DNA of 64,000 nt from contig JAFWEP010000003.1 of assembly GCA_017512885.1 (NCBI GenBank), positions 124,001 to 188,000 on the forward strand, written 5' to 3'. The stretch comes from Erysipelotrichaceae bacterium (GTDB taxonomy: Bacteria; Bacillota_I; Bacilli_A; Erysipelotrichales; Erysipelotrichaceae). The notes under the pieces were generated by a model. It saw only the letters and a program-made list of their open reading frames with translations, was not told the origin of the DNA and searched no databases. Positions 43,888 to 52,527 of the stretch are shown here, one piece after another. Numbering within the stretch: position 1 is the first letter of the stretch; each line of letters begins with the position of its first letter. A program made the translations under genes and the position numbers.

Positions 43888-45306
43888 TTATTCCTTTCCG
43901 TTCCAGCAGTAGGTACAGATGTATTCCGGATCGAGCCCGATCGCTTTCAGTACCCCTTCGAGGCTTTGGTAACGCAGTGAATCGAAGCCGAACTTCTCAG
44001 CAATGGTCTTTAAGAGCTTCTGCCCTCTTTCAGTATGCGCATCGGCATATTCTTCAAGATGCTGCTGCCCTTCATCACCTTCCAGTTCCTGGACGACCCT
44101 TCTGGCCAGAAGATCCATGTCCGAATTGCCGCGGGAGAAATTCAGATATTTGCAGGCATACATGATCGGCGGACAGGCCGAACGCATGTGCACCTCTTTC
44201 GCTCCGGATTCATAGAGGAAGTCGACTGTCCCCTGCAGCTGCGTGCCGCGGACGATCGAGTCATCGACGAATAAGAGCTTCTTGCCTTCGATCAGTTCCG
44301 GTACCGGGATCTGCTTCATCTTGGCGACCTGATTGCGGACCGACTGATTGCTGGGCATGAAGGAACGCGGCCAGGTCGGCGTATATTTGACGAAAGGCCG
44401 GGCAAAGTATTTGTGTGATTGATTGGCATAACCGATCGCATGCGGCAGACCGGAATCCGGTACTCCTGCTACATAATCGACATCCGGGATCCTGTCCCCT
44501 TCTTCCTCTGCCATGATCTGTCCGTTGCGGTAGCGCATCACTTCCACATTGACTCCTTCATAGTTGGAGTTGGGATAGCCGTAATACGTCCACAGGAAAC
44601 CGCAGATCTTCATATTCTTCGTCCGCGGCGAGAGGATCTCATAGCCGTCCGCATCGATCTTCACGATCTCCTGCGGTCCCAGTTCATAGGCATCCTGATA
44701 GCCCAGCTTGTGATAGGCAAACGACTCAAAGGACACACAGTGTCCGATCTCGTTCTTCCCCAGCAGGACCGGGGTCCTGCCGTATTTATCACGGGCAGCG
44801 ATGATCTCGCCCTTATCGGTCAGGATCAGGATCGTCATCGAGCCCATGATCAGATCCTGGGCATGACGGATCCCATCCACAAAGTTATCTTTCTGATTGA
44901 TCAGCGCTGCCGTCAGTTCGGTCGCATTGACCTTGCCGCTGGAAAGAGCCATGAACTGATGGCCGTGATCGGAGAAATAGGCCTTGATCAGGTTCTCGGT
45001 GTTATTGATGACACCAACGACGGCGATCGCAAAGAAACCTAAGTGCGAACGCACCAGCAAAGGCTGCGGATCAGAATCACTGATGCAGCCGATGCCGGCA
45101 AAACCATGGAAATCCGGAAGATCCGGTTCAAATTTGGATCGGAAGGGGGAATTGGCGATATCATGGATGACGCGCTGAAAAGAGGAACCCGCATCATAGA
45201 TCGCCATTCCGGCATTTTTGGTCCCTAAATGTGTATGGTAATCGGTGCCAAAAAACGTATCGAGCACCACATCGCGGTGCGATACGGCTCCGAAGAAACC
45301 GCCCAT
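43888..45306 (-). CDS. purF: amidophosphoribosyltransferase-like protein lacking the N-terminal cysteine
   Basis: A 472-residue PurF homologue. The phosphoribosyltransferase PRPP loop [13 protein letters not shown] and a final YICTYCW cysteine pair, recalling iron-sulfur PurF, are present. The glutaminase domain is recognisable ([20 protein letters not shown] follows), but the protein begins [12 protein letters not shown] where active PurF has MCG with Cys as nucleophile. No cysteine occurs in the first 50 residues. The start is firm because the ATG overlaps the purC stop. It may use free ammonia, or another PurF may exist elsewhere. Confidence 0.85.
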   Translation of the reverse strand: MGGFFGAVSHRDVVLDTFFGTDYHTHLGTKNAGMAIYDAGSSFQRVIHDIANSPFRSKFEPDLPDFHGFAGIGCISDSDPQPLLVRSHLGFFAIAVVGVINNTENLIKAYFSDHGHQFMALSSGKVNATELTAALINQKDNFVDGIRHAQDLIMGSMTILILTDKGEIIAARDKYGRTPVLLGKNEIGHCVSFESFAYHKLGYQDAYELGPQEIVKIDADGYEILSPRTKNMKICGFLWTYYGYPNSNYEGVNVEVMRYRNGQIMAEEEGDRIPDVDYVAGVPDSGLPHAIGYANQSHKYFARPFVKYTPTWPRSFMPSNQSVRNQVAKMKQIPVPELIEGKKLLFVDDSIVRGTQLQGTVDFLYESGAKEVHMRSACPPIMYACKYLNFSRGNSDMDLLARRVVQELEGDEGQQHLEEYADAHTERGQKLLKTIAEKFGFDSLRYQSLEGVLKAIGLDPEYICTYCWNGKE

Positions 45307-45989
45307 TACTTAAAGAACAGCTCCGAGAGCGTCATCGGGTCGATGTATTCGCCGTTCTTGTTGTAGACGCGCATGTTGCCGGAAGCGATCTCGTCGATCA
45401 GCATGACATCGCCGTTGGCATCATAGCCGTATTCGAACTTGATATCGTAGAGGACCAGATCTCTCCTGGCCATCTCGTCAGCGACGATCTGGGTGATCTT
45501 CTGGGTCAGTTCCTTGGTGGTGTCATACTGCTTTTCGGTCATGACGCCCAGTACGACGAGACCGTCCTTGGTAACGAGCGGATCGCCCTTGGCATCGTTC
45601 TTGAAGGTCATTTCGACATAAGCCGGCAGATCTGCGCCTTCTTCAACATATTCACTGTAACGGCGGAAGAAGGAACCGACAGCCTTATTACGGCAGATGA
45701 CCTCGAGGCCCTTGCCGAAGACTTTGGCCGGCTTGACTTCCATCGTGACATTGTCCATATCGGCGGAGACAAAGTGTGTGGGGATACCGGCAGCATTGAT
45801 CTTTTCGAAGAAGTAGACAGACATCCGCAGGTTGACAGCACCTACGCCGTCGATCGTCAGACCGACTTCGTTCATACCGGGGTCAAAGACTCCGTCCTTA
45901 CCAGTGCAGTCATCCTTGAATTTCAGAAGGTAGTTGCCGTTTTCGAGTTCGTAGACGTTCTTCGTCTTGCCGGTGTAGATCAGATTCAT
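45306..45989 (-). CDS. purC: SAICAR synthetase
   Basis: A 227-residue ligase joining CAIR and aspartate. [24 protein letters not shown] opens the family fold, DKDTRRF-like [10 protein letters not shown] and [10 protein letters not shown] follow. The ATG at 45989 is chosen because GAGGAGGAG lies 7 nt upstream; the longer frame starts inside purE. It overlaps purF by 1 nt. Confidence 0.94.
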   Translation of the reverse strand: MNLIYTGKTKNVYELENGNYLLKFKDDCTGKDGVFDPGMNEVGLTIDGVGAVNLRMSVYFFEKINAAGIPTHFVSADMDNVTMEVKPAKVFGKGLEVICRNKAVGSFFRRYSEYVEEGADLPAYVEMTFKNDAKGDPLVTKDGLVVLGVMTEKQYDTTKELTQKITQIVADEMARRDLVLYDIKFEYGYDANGDVMLIDEIASGNMRVYNKNGEYIDPMTLSELFFK

Positions 45990-46009
45990 ACTTTTCTCCT
46001 CCTCTTCGG

Positions 46010-46504
46010 TCATCTGTGGTACTTCTGGTTCAGTTCAGCATCCGCTGCCAGGACTTTCGCTTTTCCTTCATCGCGGTCCTTCTGCAGCTTTGCAGCGAGA
46101 GTATCGTCGTTCACCGCCATGATCTGGATCGCCAGCAGCGCCGCATTCTTAGCACCGTCGATCGCGACCGTCGCCACCGGGATCCCCGGAGGCATCATGA
46201 CCGTTGAAAAAAGCGCGTCACTTCCGTCAGACCCGGAAGAGCGGCAGGGAATACCGATGACCGGAAGAGTCGTATTCGCTGCCAATGCTCCAGCCAGATG
46301 AGCAGCCATGCCGGCCGCTGCGATCAAAACAGAAAATCCGCTCTCCCGTGCTGTCGCGGCAAAATCTCTTGCCTCAACTGGACACCGGTGAGCGGACAAA
46401 ACGCGCACTTCAAATGGGACTTCATAGTCTTCCAGCACCTTGATCGCTTTCTCAACGATCGGCAGGTCGGATGCACTGCCCATGACGATACCTACTCTCT
46501 TCAT
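46010..46504 (-). CDS. purE: 5-(carboxyamino)imidazole ribonucleotide mutase, class I-like
   Basis: A 164-residue enzyme acting at the AIR/CAIR step. [16 protein letters not shown] and VLSAHRCP are the active-site motifs, [22 protein letters not shown] the substrate loop. It is the first gene of the operon, behind a ZTP riboswitch. purK, purB and purA are not in the window. GGGAGGAAGG precedes the ATG. Confidence 0.93.
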   Translation of the reverse strand: MKRVGIVMGSASDLPIVEKAIKVLEDYEVPFEVRVLSAHRCPVEARDFAATARESGFSVLIAAAGMAAHLAGALAANTTLPVIGIPCRSSGSDGSDALFSTVMMPPGIPVATVAIDGAKNAALLAIQIMAVNDDTLAAKLQKDRDEGKAKVLAADAELNQKYHR

Positions 46505-46529
46505 AGCCTTCCTCCCGCAACAAAAACCG

Positions 46530-46616
46530 ATCTACGGTCTGCCCAGGCGGTCGGCTCGTCTCATACGGTTCCATGTGGTCTATTCCACTTTTCCGCCAGT
46601 AGCCGTATGTATCGAC
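46530..46616 (-). ncRNA. ZTP (pfl) riboswitch with expression platform
   Basis: Read on the minus strand, the leader has CATACGGCTACTGGCGG, a GTGG-AATAGA-CCAC hairpin, GGAACCGTATG and, after a short linker, GCCGACCGCCTGGGCA. That order and the invariant CCGCCTGGGC end are those of ZTP riboswitches, which bind ZMP/ZTP (AICAR phosphates) when 10-formyl-THF is short. A hairpin GACCG..CGGT followed by TTTTTG just after the aptamer is the likely terminator that ligand binding prevents. It precedes purE. Confidence 0.9.
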
Positions 46617-46622
46617 CCACAT

Positions 46623-46651
46623 ATTCTAACATCCGACCATACCCCCGTCAA
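46623..46651 (-). promoter_or_regulatory. Promoter of the purine operon
   Basis: On the minus strand, TTGACG (plus 46646-46651) and TAGAAT (46623-46628) are 17 bp apart. The expected transcription start near 46616 coincides with the 5' edge of the riboswitch. Confidence 0.75.
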
Positions 46652-46704
46652 TGCAGGAAACAGTCGTTTTTCTATTCACATATTTTATAGGAAAAACTAC
46701 CTCT

Positions 46705-47301
46705 TTACTCTGTTTCAGAAGACACAGCCGGAACGCTTTTCCCAGCCTCCAGGATCTTCTTTTTCGTCTCTTCCCGGACCACTTCCCGCAGCTCTTTCAG
46801 ATACTGCGAAAAGGCGACCTTATCATCGGCATAGGTCATGTTCAGGGCATATTCGTTCTCCGACCAGGTCGCGATATCCGACTCGTTGTGCTGGATCAGG
46901 GCTTCCAGGGAATCCAGAGCCTTGTAGATCCTGGCTTCCAGGGTCTTCCTCTCCTCCATCTCCCGATAGAGATCCTTCATCTCTTCTTTATAGGGAGAGG
47001 GGAGCGTATCCACCCAGGCTTCCAGCAGACCGTCTTCGACCTTACGGTCATCATCCGTCTTTAAGAAGGTCGGGATATCGCCGGTGAAGGCTTCGCCCAG
47101 ATCGTGGATCAGACACATCCGGATGACTTTGTCGATATCGGCTTCCGGGAATTCGTCCTTCACCCAGTAAGCCATCAAAGAGACCCGCCAGGAATGTTCG
47201 CCGACGCTCTCGTGTCTTCCCTGACTGGTATAGCAGTGTCTGGTCGCATCCTTCAGTCTCTCGGCCACATGCAGGGCCTTCAGGAACTCTTCCGCTCTCA
47301 T
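46705..47301 (-). CDS. HD-domain hydrolase, YfbR-like
   Basis: A 198-residue HD phosphohydrolase. ESVGEHSWRVSLMAYW supplies the first His, IHDLGEAFTGDIP the HD pair and a later ALDSLEAL the final Asp. This fits 5'-deoxynucleotidases such as YfbR. The ATG at 47301 overlaps the nucleoside hydrolase stop (ATGA) and has GAAGGA upstream, so it is the last gene of a nucleoside operon, where it could remove phosphate from nucleotides before base release. Confidence 0.8.
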   Translation of the reverse strand: MRAEEFLKALHVAERLKDATRHCYTSQGRHESVGEHSWRVSLMAYWVKDEFPEADIDKVIRMCLIHDLGEAFTGDIPTFLKTDDDRKVEDGLLEAWVDTLPSPYKEEMKDLYREMEERKTLEARIYKALDSLEALIQHNESDIATWSENEYALNMTYADDKVAFSQYLKELREVVREETKKKILEAGKSVPAVSSETE

Positions 47302-48245
47302 CCGAGATCCTTCAGGCACTGAAACATCAGCGCAAAGTAGCGTTCCTGATCACAGCTCTCGATCACGAAGCAGTTGGTGTCCGCACTTCTGTCTTCCCGC
47401 AGATCGGAGACCGTCATCGCCCGGGTGTATTCCCCGTCGAGATCCATCTCCACATGGGCATAGCTTCCGCCGTAGATCGTAGGATCGATCAGCCAGGCCA
47501 CCGCATGGGAGTCACAGATGTTGTAGTAGGAGAGGCCTAAGGAACGGAACATCTTCCGGTAGAATTCCAACAGTTCCGCAGCGAACTCTCCGGCTCTGCC
47601 CAAAGGCCGCATATGTTCGATCTCAGAGTCCTTGACCTGTCCGAGACTGGTGGAGTTGATGCTGTGCATGATGATCGGGATACCGGTCTTGAAGACGATA
47701 TCGGCGGCTTCCGGATCCTGGAAGATATTGAATTCAGCTGCCGGCGAAGCTCCGTTGGGATGGGCATAGGTCAGACCGCCCATGATCGAGATCTGTTCGA
47801 TCTTCCCCAGCAGTTCCGGATAGCTGAGGATGAAGGCAGCGATGTTGGTGAGAGGTCCGACCGGGACCAGGGTCACCTTCTCTTCGCTCTCCTTTAAGAC
47901 TCTGGCGATGAAATCGACCGCATCCTCCTTCTGCAGCGGCGTCTTTACTTCCGGGTAGGAAGGACCTTCCAGTCCCGACTCCCCGTGATATTTCTTGGCC
48001 AGATCATAGATCAGCGGTTTGGAGAGCGGTTTGCCGATGCCTTTGGCGACCGGCACTTCCGTCCGTCCCACCTTCTCCAGGATGCGCAGACAGTTGCGGG
48101 TCGTGTTCTCGATGACCGAATTGCCGGCCACACTGGTCAGTCCCAGCAGTTCGATCTTCGGGGAAGCGAGCGCCATCATGATCGCAAAGGCATCATCATG
48201 ACCGGGATCGGTATCCAGGATGATCGGGATCTTCTTCTCTGCCAT
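47298..48245 (-). CDS. nucleoside hydrolase
   Basis: A 315-residue N-ribohydrolase that splits nucleosides into base and ribose. IILDTDPGHDDAFAIMMA holds the calcium-binding Asp cluster; VPVGPLTNIAAF, EFNIFQDPEAA and a late CDSHAVAWLIDP complete the active site. The ATG at 48245 has GGAGG 7 nt upstream and overlaps the previous stop; an ATG at 48248 is equally in frame. Substrate choice (pyrimidine, purine) is not predictable here. Confidence 0.92.
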   Translation of the reverse strand: MAEKKIPIILDTDPGHDDAFAIMMALASPKIELLGLTSVAGNSVIENTTRNCLRILEKVGRTEVPVAKGIGKPLSKPLIYDLAKKYHGESGLEGPSYPEVKTPLQKEDAVDFIARVLKESEEKVTLVPVGPLTNIAAFILSYPELLGKIEQISIMGGLTYAHPNGASPAAEFNIFQDPEAADIVFKTGIPIIMHSINSTSLGQVKDSEIEHMRPLGRAGEFAAELLEFYRKMFRSLGLSYYNICDSHAVAWLIDPTIYGGSYAHVEMDLDGEYTRAMTVSDLREDRSADTNCFVIESCDQERYFALMFQCLKDLG

Positions 48246-48904
48246 CATACTTCCTCCTTCAGACGGACGACCAGATCGGTCTTCGCCTCTTTGCCGAGCT
48301 GTCCGTACATGTCGCACACGCTCATGCCCAGCGTCTTCGGCGAACGTCTTTCGACATCCGCAAAGACCTTCTTCGTTTCGTAGAAGTCTTCCGTGACAGC
48401 TCTCGCCGCCAGCACTTCCCGGTCTTCTCTCCTCCCGACGCTGTCCAGTCCGAAGAGGGTGACCGGGATCTTCGAAGTCAATACGATATGGGCAGCTTCC
48501 GGATCTTCATAAAAGCTCTTCTCCGCAAAAGGCGTCACATCGCCGCTCTTCGCACTGCCGCCCAGAACGATGATCCTCTCCGGCTTCCATTCCGGAAAGC
48601 GGATCAGGGTGATAGCCAGGGATGTCAGGGAACCGAGTGCCACGATGAGCGCTCCTTCCCCTTCCCGCTTCAGCATGTCCCAGGCTTTCTCTTCCGTATA
48701 TAAGGGATAGTCTCCGACTTTGCGCGGAGAAAGCAGCGGCAGATCGCTGCCGGCTGCCACCGGGGCATATCGTTTCAATCTTTCGATCTTTTCCGGATCG
48801 GCGCAGGAGATGCCAAGCAGCTCGATCTCCTTGTGCTGCTTCAGATAAGCAGCTGCTTCTTCACCGTCGGCGTGTCTGCCGACATGCAGGATCACTTTCT
48901 TCAT
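48245..48904 (-). CDS. degenerate nucleoside hydrolase paralogue
   Basis: A 219-residue protein with the nucleoside hydrolase core: VALGSLTSLAITLIRFPEW, RIIVLGGSAKSGDVTPFAE and YEDPEAAHIVLTSKIPVTLF align with the active enzyme encoded next to it. The N-terminal DxDPGxDD cluster is replaced by HVGRHADGEEAA, EFN is EKS, and the last 80 residues are missing, so calcium and ribose binding are probably lost. It may be a regulatory or partner subunit. It begins right after the oxidoreductase stop with GGGGAGGAA upstream. Confidence 0.75.
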   Translation of the reverse strand: MKKVILHVGRHADGEEAAAYLKQHKEIELLGISCADPEKIERLKRYAPVAAGSDLPLLSPRKVGDYPLYTEEKAWDMLKREGEGALIVALGSLTSLAITLIRFPEWKPERIIVLGGSAKSGDVTPFAEKSFYEDPEAAHIVLTSKIPVTLFGLDSVGRREDREVLAARAVTEDFYETKKVFADVERRSPKTLGMSVCDMYGQLGKEAKTDLVVRLKEEV

Positions 48905-49993
48905 TCATTCCTCCCCGTCCAGACGGACGACACAGTCACTTAAGGGGAAAGAGGTACAGAGCCGGATCTTCCCTTCAAAACGTTCTTTTTCACTGCGGAA
49001 CTCACTGGCGGAGGGACAGTAGACCTCCCCTTCCTCCAGCAGAGCCGAGCACCAGCCGCAGACCCCGCTGCGGCAGTGAGTCTGGAAGGGCAGAGCTGCC
49101 CTCTCCAGCGTCGCGGAGAGCGGCTCATGAGCCAGCGCGGAGATCGTATAGACATCCTGCAGCCCCAGCACCTTTACGGTATAGCGCTCACCGATCGCTT
49201 CCGGCGGATAACCGGGCAAGAGTTCCGGGTCCTTGGTGACCGCGCTCATCTCCATGCGGATCCTGGCAGCCGGCAGGCCGAGCTGCGGCAGATCTTCCTT
49301 CAGGAAGTCATACATCGGACCGGGACCGCAGGCCCAGACTTCGTAATCTCCCCTGGCGTATTTCTTTACTAAACGGGCATCCGGGAAGCCGGATTCCGCC
49401 TCTTTGTCTTTCTCTTCGCTGTATACGGAGATGACCTTCACCCGTTCGCTCGCTTCCTGCAGGGCAGCGATCTCCTCCTGTAACATCTCCGCTTCCCGGG
49501 AGGTATTGCCGTAGAGGATCGTCAGGTCAAGATCCAGCTCTCCGTCCGCGATGGCAGCAGCCATCGAGAGGAAGGGCGTGATCCCGCTGCCTCCGGCTAA
49601 AGCGATGATCTCTTTCTGTCCGTCCGGAACGAAGTTCCCCAGCGGAGCAGCCACCCGGACCGTCGTTCCTTCCTTGAGCTGTCCGAACCAGTGCCCGGCA
49701 AAAGCTCCCGGGAAATCCTCTACGGCAATGCCGTAGAAGCCCTCTTCGGCCAGTTTCGGTGAGGTATAGATGGAATAGGGACGGGCCACCAGGCTCGTAC
49801 CGATCCGGCTCTGCAGAGACAGGTACTGTCCTGCCTTGAAGGCATTGGCAGCTTTGCCGTCCTTCCGTTTCAGCAGGATCTTACGTACGCTCTTATCGGC
49901 AGTCACTTTGAAGACTTCCATCTCCTGGACCGGTGAAAAACGCCCTGCGGAAAAGATCTCCGGGCGTTTCTTCTCATTCTGATCTGTGCTCAT
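48905..49993 (-). CDS. flavodoxin reductase-type oxidoreductase with C-terminal [2Fe-2S] ferredoxin domain
   Basis: A 362-residue electron-transfer protein. Residues 20-120 form the FAD domain (RPYSIYTSP), 125-255 the NAD(P) domain (LAGGSGITPFLSMA, then WACGPGPMYDFL), and 280-362 a plant-type ferredoxin with CRSGVCGWC and a later LCTS cysteine. It resembles HCP reductase and ring-oxygenase reductases. It heads the nucleoside operon; a base-reducing or base-oxidising step would explain that, but no oxygenase or reductase partner is present. GGAG precedes the ATG. Confidence 0.85.
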   Translation of the reverse strand: MSTDQNEKKRPEIFSAGRFSPVQEMEVFKVTADKSVRKILLKRKDGKAANAFKAGQYLSLQSRIGTSLVARPYSIYTSPKLAEEGFYGIAVEDFPGAFAGHWFGQLKEGTTVRVAAPLGNFVPDGQKEIIALAGGSGITPFLSMAAAIADGELDLDLTILYGNTSREAEMLQEEIAALQEASERVKVISVYSEEKDKEAESGFPDARLVKKYARGDYEVWACGPGPMYDFLKEDLPQLGLPAARIRMEMSAVTKDPELLPGYPPEAIGERYTVKVLGLQDVYTISALAHEPLSATLERAALPFQTHCRSGVCGWCSALLEEGEVYCPSASEFRSEKERFEGKIRLCTSFPLSDCVVRLDGEE

Positions 49994-50059
49994 AGGATCT
50001 TCTCCTTCTCTATTTCTATTATAAGTTCTCTTTTTACTATCTCATACAATTTTCAATTT

Positions 50060-50095
50060 ACAGGTAGGGCTTTTGGTGTATCATAAAAGTGTTTT
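50060..50095 (+). promoter_or_regulatory. Promoter of the CofE-like gene
   Basis: TTTACA at 50057-50062 and TATCAT at about 50080-50085 are spaced near 17 bp, ahead of a GAGGAGG ribosome site. Confidence 0.5.
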
Positions 50096-50118
50096 TTCGT
50101 TGAGGAGGATTTCCACCC

Positions 50119-51309
50119 ATGGAAAGAAGAGTTGGCACCATCTCCCGCGGCATTCGCTGCCCGATCATCCGCAAGGGCGACGATCTGCCTGCCATTGTCG
50201 CAGACAGTGTCTTGGAAGCTGCTTACAGCGAAGGATTCTCTCTGCGCGACCGTGACATCGTCTGCATCACCGAATCCGTAGTCGCCCGTGCACAGGGCAA
50301 CTATGCCTCGACTGCTCAGATCGCCAAGGATGTGCGTACCAAGTTCGGCGGCGGTACGATCGGCGTGATCTTCCCGATCCTGTCCCGCAACCGTTTCTCG
50401 CTCTGCCTGAAGGGCATTGCCGGCGGAGCCGACAAGGTCGTCCTGATGCTGAGCTATCCTTCCGACGAAGTCGGCAACGCGCTCCTGAGCTATGACCAGC
50501 TCGATGAAGCCGGCATCGATCCCTACACCGATGTGCTCTCGGTCGTCAAATACCGTCAGCTCTTCGGCGAGAACCGTCATCCCTTTACCGGTGTTGACTA
50601 TGTTGCCTACTATGAAGAACTGATCCGGGAAGCCGGAGCCGAAGCAGAGATCATCTTTGCCAACAAGCCCCAGGCCATCCTGAACTACACCAAGAAAGTC
50701 CTGACCTGCGACATCCATACCCGCGTCCGCACGAAGCGTCTCTTAAGAGAAGCCGGTGCCGAGATCGTTCTGGGCATGGATCAGATCCTGACCGAATCCG
50801 TTGACGGTTCCGGTTACAGTGAATACGGCCTCCTCGGCAGCAACAAGGCCACCGAAGAATCCGTCAAGCTCTTCCCGCGTGACGGGCAGGCCTTCGTGGA
50901 AGCGACTGCGCAGATCTTAAAAGAACGTACCGACAAGAACATCGAAGTCATGATCTACGGCGATGGTGCCTTCAAGGATCCCCAGGGCAAGATCTGGGAA
51001 CTGGCCGATCCGGTCGTCTCCCCGGCTTATACCGAAGGTCTGAAAGGCACGCCGAACGAACTGAAGCTGAAGTATCTGGCGGACAACGACTATAAGGATC
51101 TCTCCGGCAGCGAACTGAAGGAAGCGATCTCCCAGCGCATCCGGGCCAAGAGCGGTTCTCTGGTCGGACAGATGGCTTCGGAAGGAACGACTCCGCGTCA
51201 GCTGACCGATCTGATCGGTTCGCTCTGCGACCTGACTTCCGGTTCCGGTGACAAGGGTACGCCGGTCGTCCTGATCCAGGGATATTTCGACAATTACACC
51301 AACGACTAA
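50119..51309 (+). CDS. CofE-like protein (F420-0:gamma-glutamyl ligase superfamily)
   Basis: A 396-residue protein that begins with the CofE pattern (RCPIIRKGDDLPAIVADSVLEAA, DRDIVCITESVVARAQGN). CofE adds glutamate to coenzyme F420-0; this homologue is longer than the 250-residue classical enzyme and is common in Firmicutes without F420. No other F420 gene lies nearby. An amide ligase on some other acid, or a folate- or peptide-related role, is possible. A GAGGAGG site precedes the ATG, and the gene stands alone with its own terminator. Confidence 0.8.
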   Translation: MERRVGTISRGIRCPIIRKGDDLPAIVADSVLEAAYSEGFSLRDRDIVCITESVVARAQGNYASTAQIAKDVRTKFGGGTIGVIFPILSRNRFSLCLKGIAGGADKVVLMLSYPSDEVGNALLSYDQLDEAGIDPYTDVLSVVKYRQLFGENRHPFTGVDYVAYYEELIREAGAEAEIIFANKPQAILNYTKKVLTCDIHTRVRTKRLLREAGAEIVLGMDQILTESVDGSGYSEYGLLGSNKATEESVKLFPRDGQAFVEATAQILKERTDKNIEVMIYGDGAFKDPQGKIWELADPVVSPAYTEGLKGTPNELKLKYLADNDYKDLSGSELKEAISQRIRAKSGSLVGQMASEGTTPRQLTDLIGSLCDLTSGSGDKGTPVVLIQGYFDNYTND

Positions 51310-51338
51310 GAAGGAGCCTGCACTGCAGGCTTCTTTTC
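51310..51338 (+). terminator. Terminator after the CofE-like gene
   Basis: GAGCCTGCA pairs with TGCAGGCTTC, followed by TTTT. Confidence 0.8.
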
Positions 51339-51363
51339 ATTCCAAAACTTCTGTAAAGTTTTA

Positions 51364-51393
51364 TTGACAAAAGTATATTTCTCAGACTAGTAT
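51364..51393 (+). promoter_or_regulatory. Promoter of the T-box operon
   Basis: TTGACA (51364-51369) and TAGTAT (51388-51393) with an 18-bp spacer, placing the transcript start near 51400. Confidence 0.7.
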
Positions 51394-51399
51394 CGAGAC

Positions 51400-51655
51400 A
51401 GATATACAGCGTTGAAGGGAAAGAGTAACCCTGTGAAAGCTGAGAGAGAGTCCCTGGGTGGTGAAAAGGGATGAGCGGAAACAGAGTGAACACATCCCGG
51501 AGCAATCCACCGAAGTCACAGTAGGCTGGATCGGATGCACCCGTTATCGTGCCAGGGTATGTTGGTACCCGGAGAGGTCCTGATCGTGAGGTCAGGGCGA
51601 AATAAGGTGGAACCGTGGGATAGACTCCCGCCCTTATGGGCGGGAGTTTTCTGTT
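51400..51655 (+). ncRNA. T-box riboswitch, specifier read as CAC (His)
   Basis: The 389-base gap before the transporter holds a T-box leader. AGTAACC (5' side of the specifier loop), the GAGAGAG region, the T-box AATAAGGTGGAACCGTG (51601-51617) and a strong terminator (ACTCCCGCCC/GGGCGGGAGT, 51624-51647, then TTTT) are all present. The 3' side of the specifier loop reads GAA-CAC-A before TCCCGGAG; by analogy with the usual GAA-NNN-A pattern the codon is CAC, histidine. ACA (Thr) one base later is the alternative. Uncharged tRNA would prevent termination. Confidence 0.88.
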
Positions 51656-51698
51656 TTTCACCGAAAAGACGACTGTATGTTGGAAAGGAAGGAAACTT

Positions 51699-52526
51699 AT
51701 GAAAAAGCTGTTTCTCGTATTCTTACTGCTGTGTCTTTCGGCCTGCGGATCCTCCGATGCCCCCAAAGACAAACTCGCCCTCATCAAGGAAAAAGGCGTC
51801 ATCACAGTAGCGACCGAACCGTATTTCGCTCCCAATGAATTCATCGATTCCACCCGTCCGGAAGGTGAACAGATCATCGGTTCCGATATCGAATTCGCCA
51901 GGTACATTGCCGAAAAGCTGGGCGTCGAACTGCAGATCGTGCCGCTGGAATTCGATGCCGTGCTCTCCAGCACTGCCGAAGGCAAGTACGACCTGGCCAT
52001 TTCCGCCTTAGCCTATACCCCGGCCCGGGCGGAAGCAATGGAGCTCTCCAAGGGTTACTACTTCTCCACGGACAATGCCGGATACGGTCTCGTCATCCGC
52101 GAGGAAGACAGGGATCTCATCAAGACCGTTGAAGACATCGCCGACAAGACGATCATCGCCCAGAGCGGTTCCCTGCAGGAAGCCCTGGTCAATGACCAGA
52201 TCCCGGCCTATGCCGAATTCAAGCGGGTCTCCGCAACTCCCAATGCCTACCTCGCCGTCAGCGAAGGCAAGGCCGATGTCGCCTGTGCAGCCGTCGCCAA
52301 TATCGAGCTCTACATCAGCGCCAATCCCGACTGCGGACTCTACGTCATCCCCGATTTCCGTTTCACCATGGATGAAAAGTATGACGGTACGCGGGTCGGC
52401 ACCCAGAAGGGTCAGACCGCCCTGATCGAATTCGTCAACCAGTGCATCGATGAACTGCGGAGCACGGGTCAGATCGACAAGTGGGTCGAAGAATACCGTG
52501 AAGTCGCCAAGTCCTTAGGAGTCTGA
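51699..52526 (+). CDS. amino acid ABC transporter, substrate-binding lipoprotein
   Basis: A 275-residue periplasmic-binding-type protein. The leader KKLFLVFLLLCLSACGSS has a lipobox LSAC, so it is anchored outside the cell by Cys16. The body (VITVATEPYFAPNEFID, GSDIEFARYIAEKLGVEL, YDLAISALAYTPARAEAMELS) is the polar amino acid binding family 3. The ATG at 51699 has AAGGAAGG upstream. The T-box predicts histidine or a histidine-containing substrate. Confidence 0.92.
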   Translation: MKKLFLVFLLLCLSACGSSDAPKDKLALIKEKGVITVATEPYFAPNEFIDSTRPEGEQIIGSDIEFARYIAEKLGVELQIVPLEFDAVLSSTAEGKYDLAISALAYTPARAEAMELSKGYYFSTDNAGYGLVIREEDRDLIKTVEDIADKTIIAQSGSLQEALVNDQIPAYAEFKRVSATPNAYLAVSEGKADVACAAVANIELYISANPDCGLYVIPDFRFTMDEKYDGTRVGTQKGQTALIEFVNQCIDELRSTGQIDKWVEEYREVAKSLGV

Positions 52527-52527
52527 C

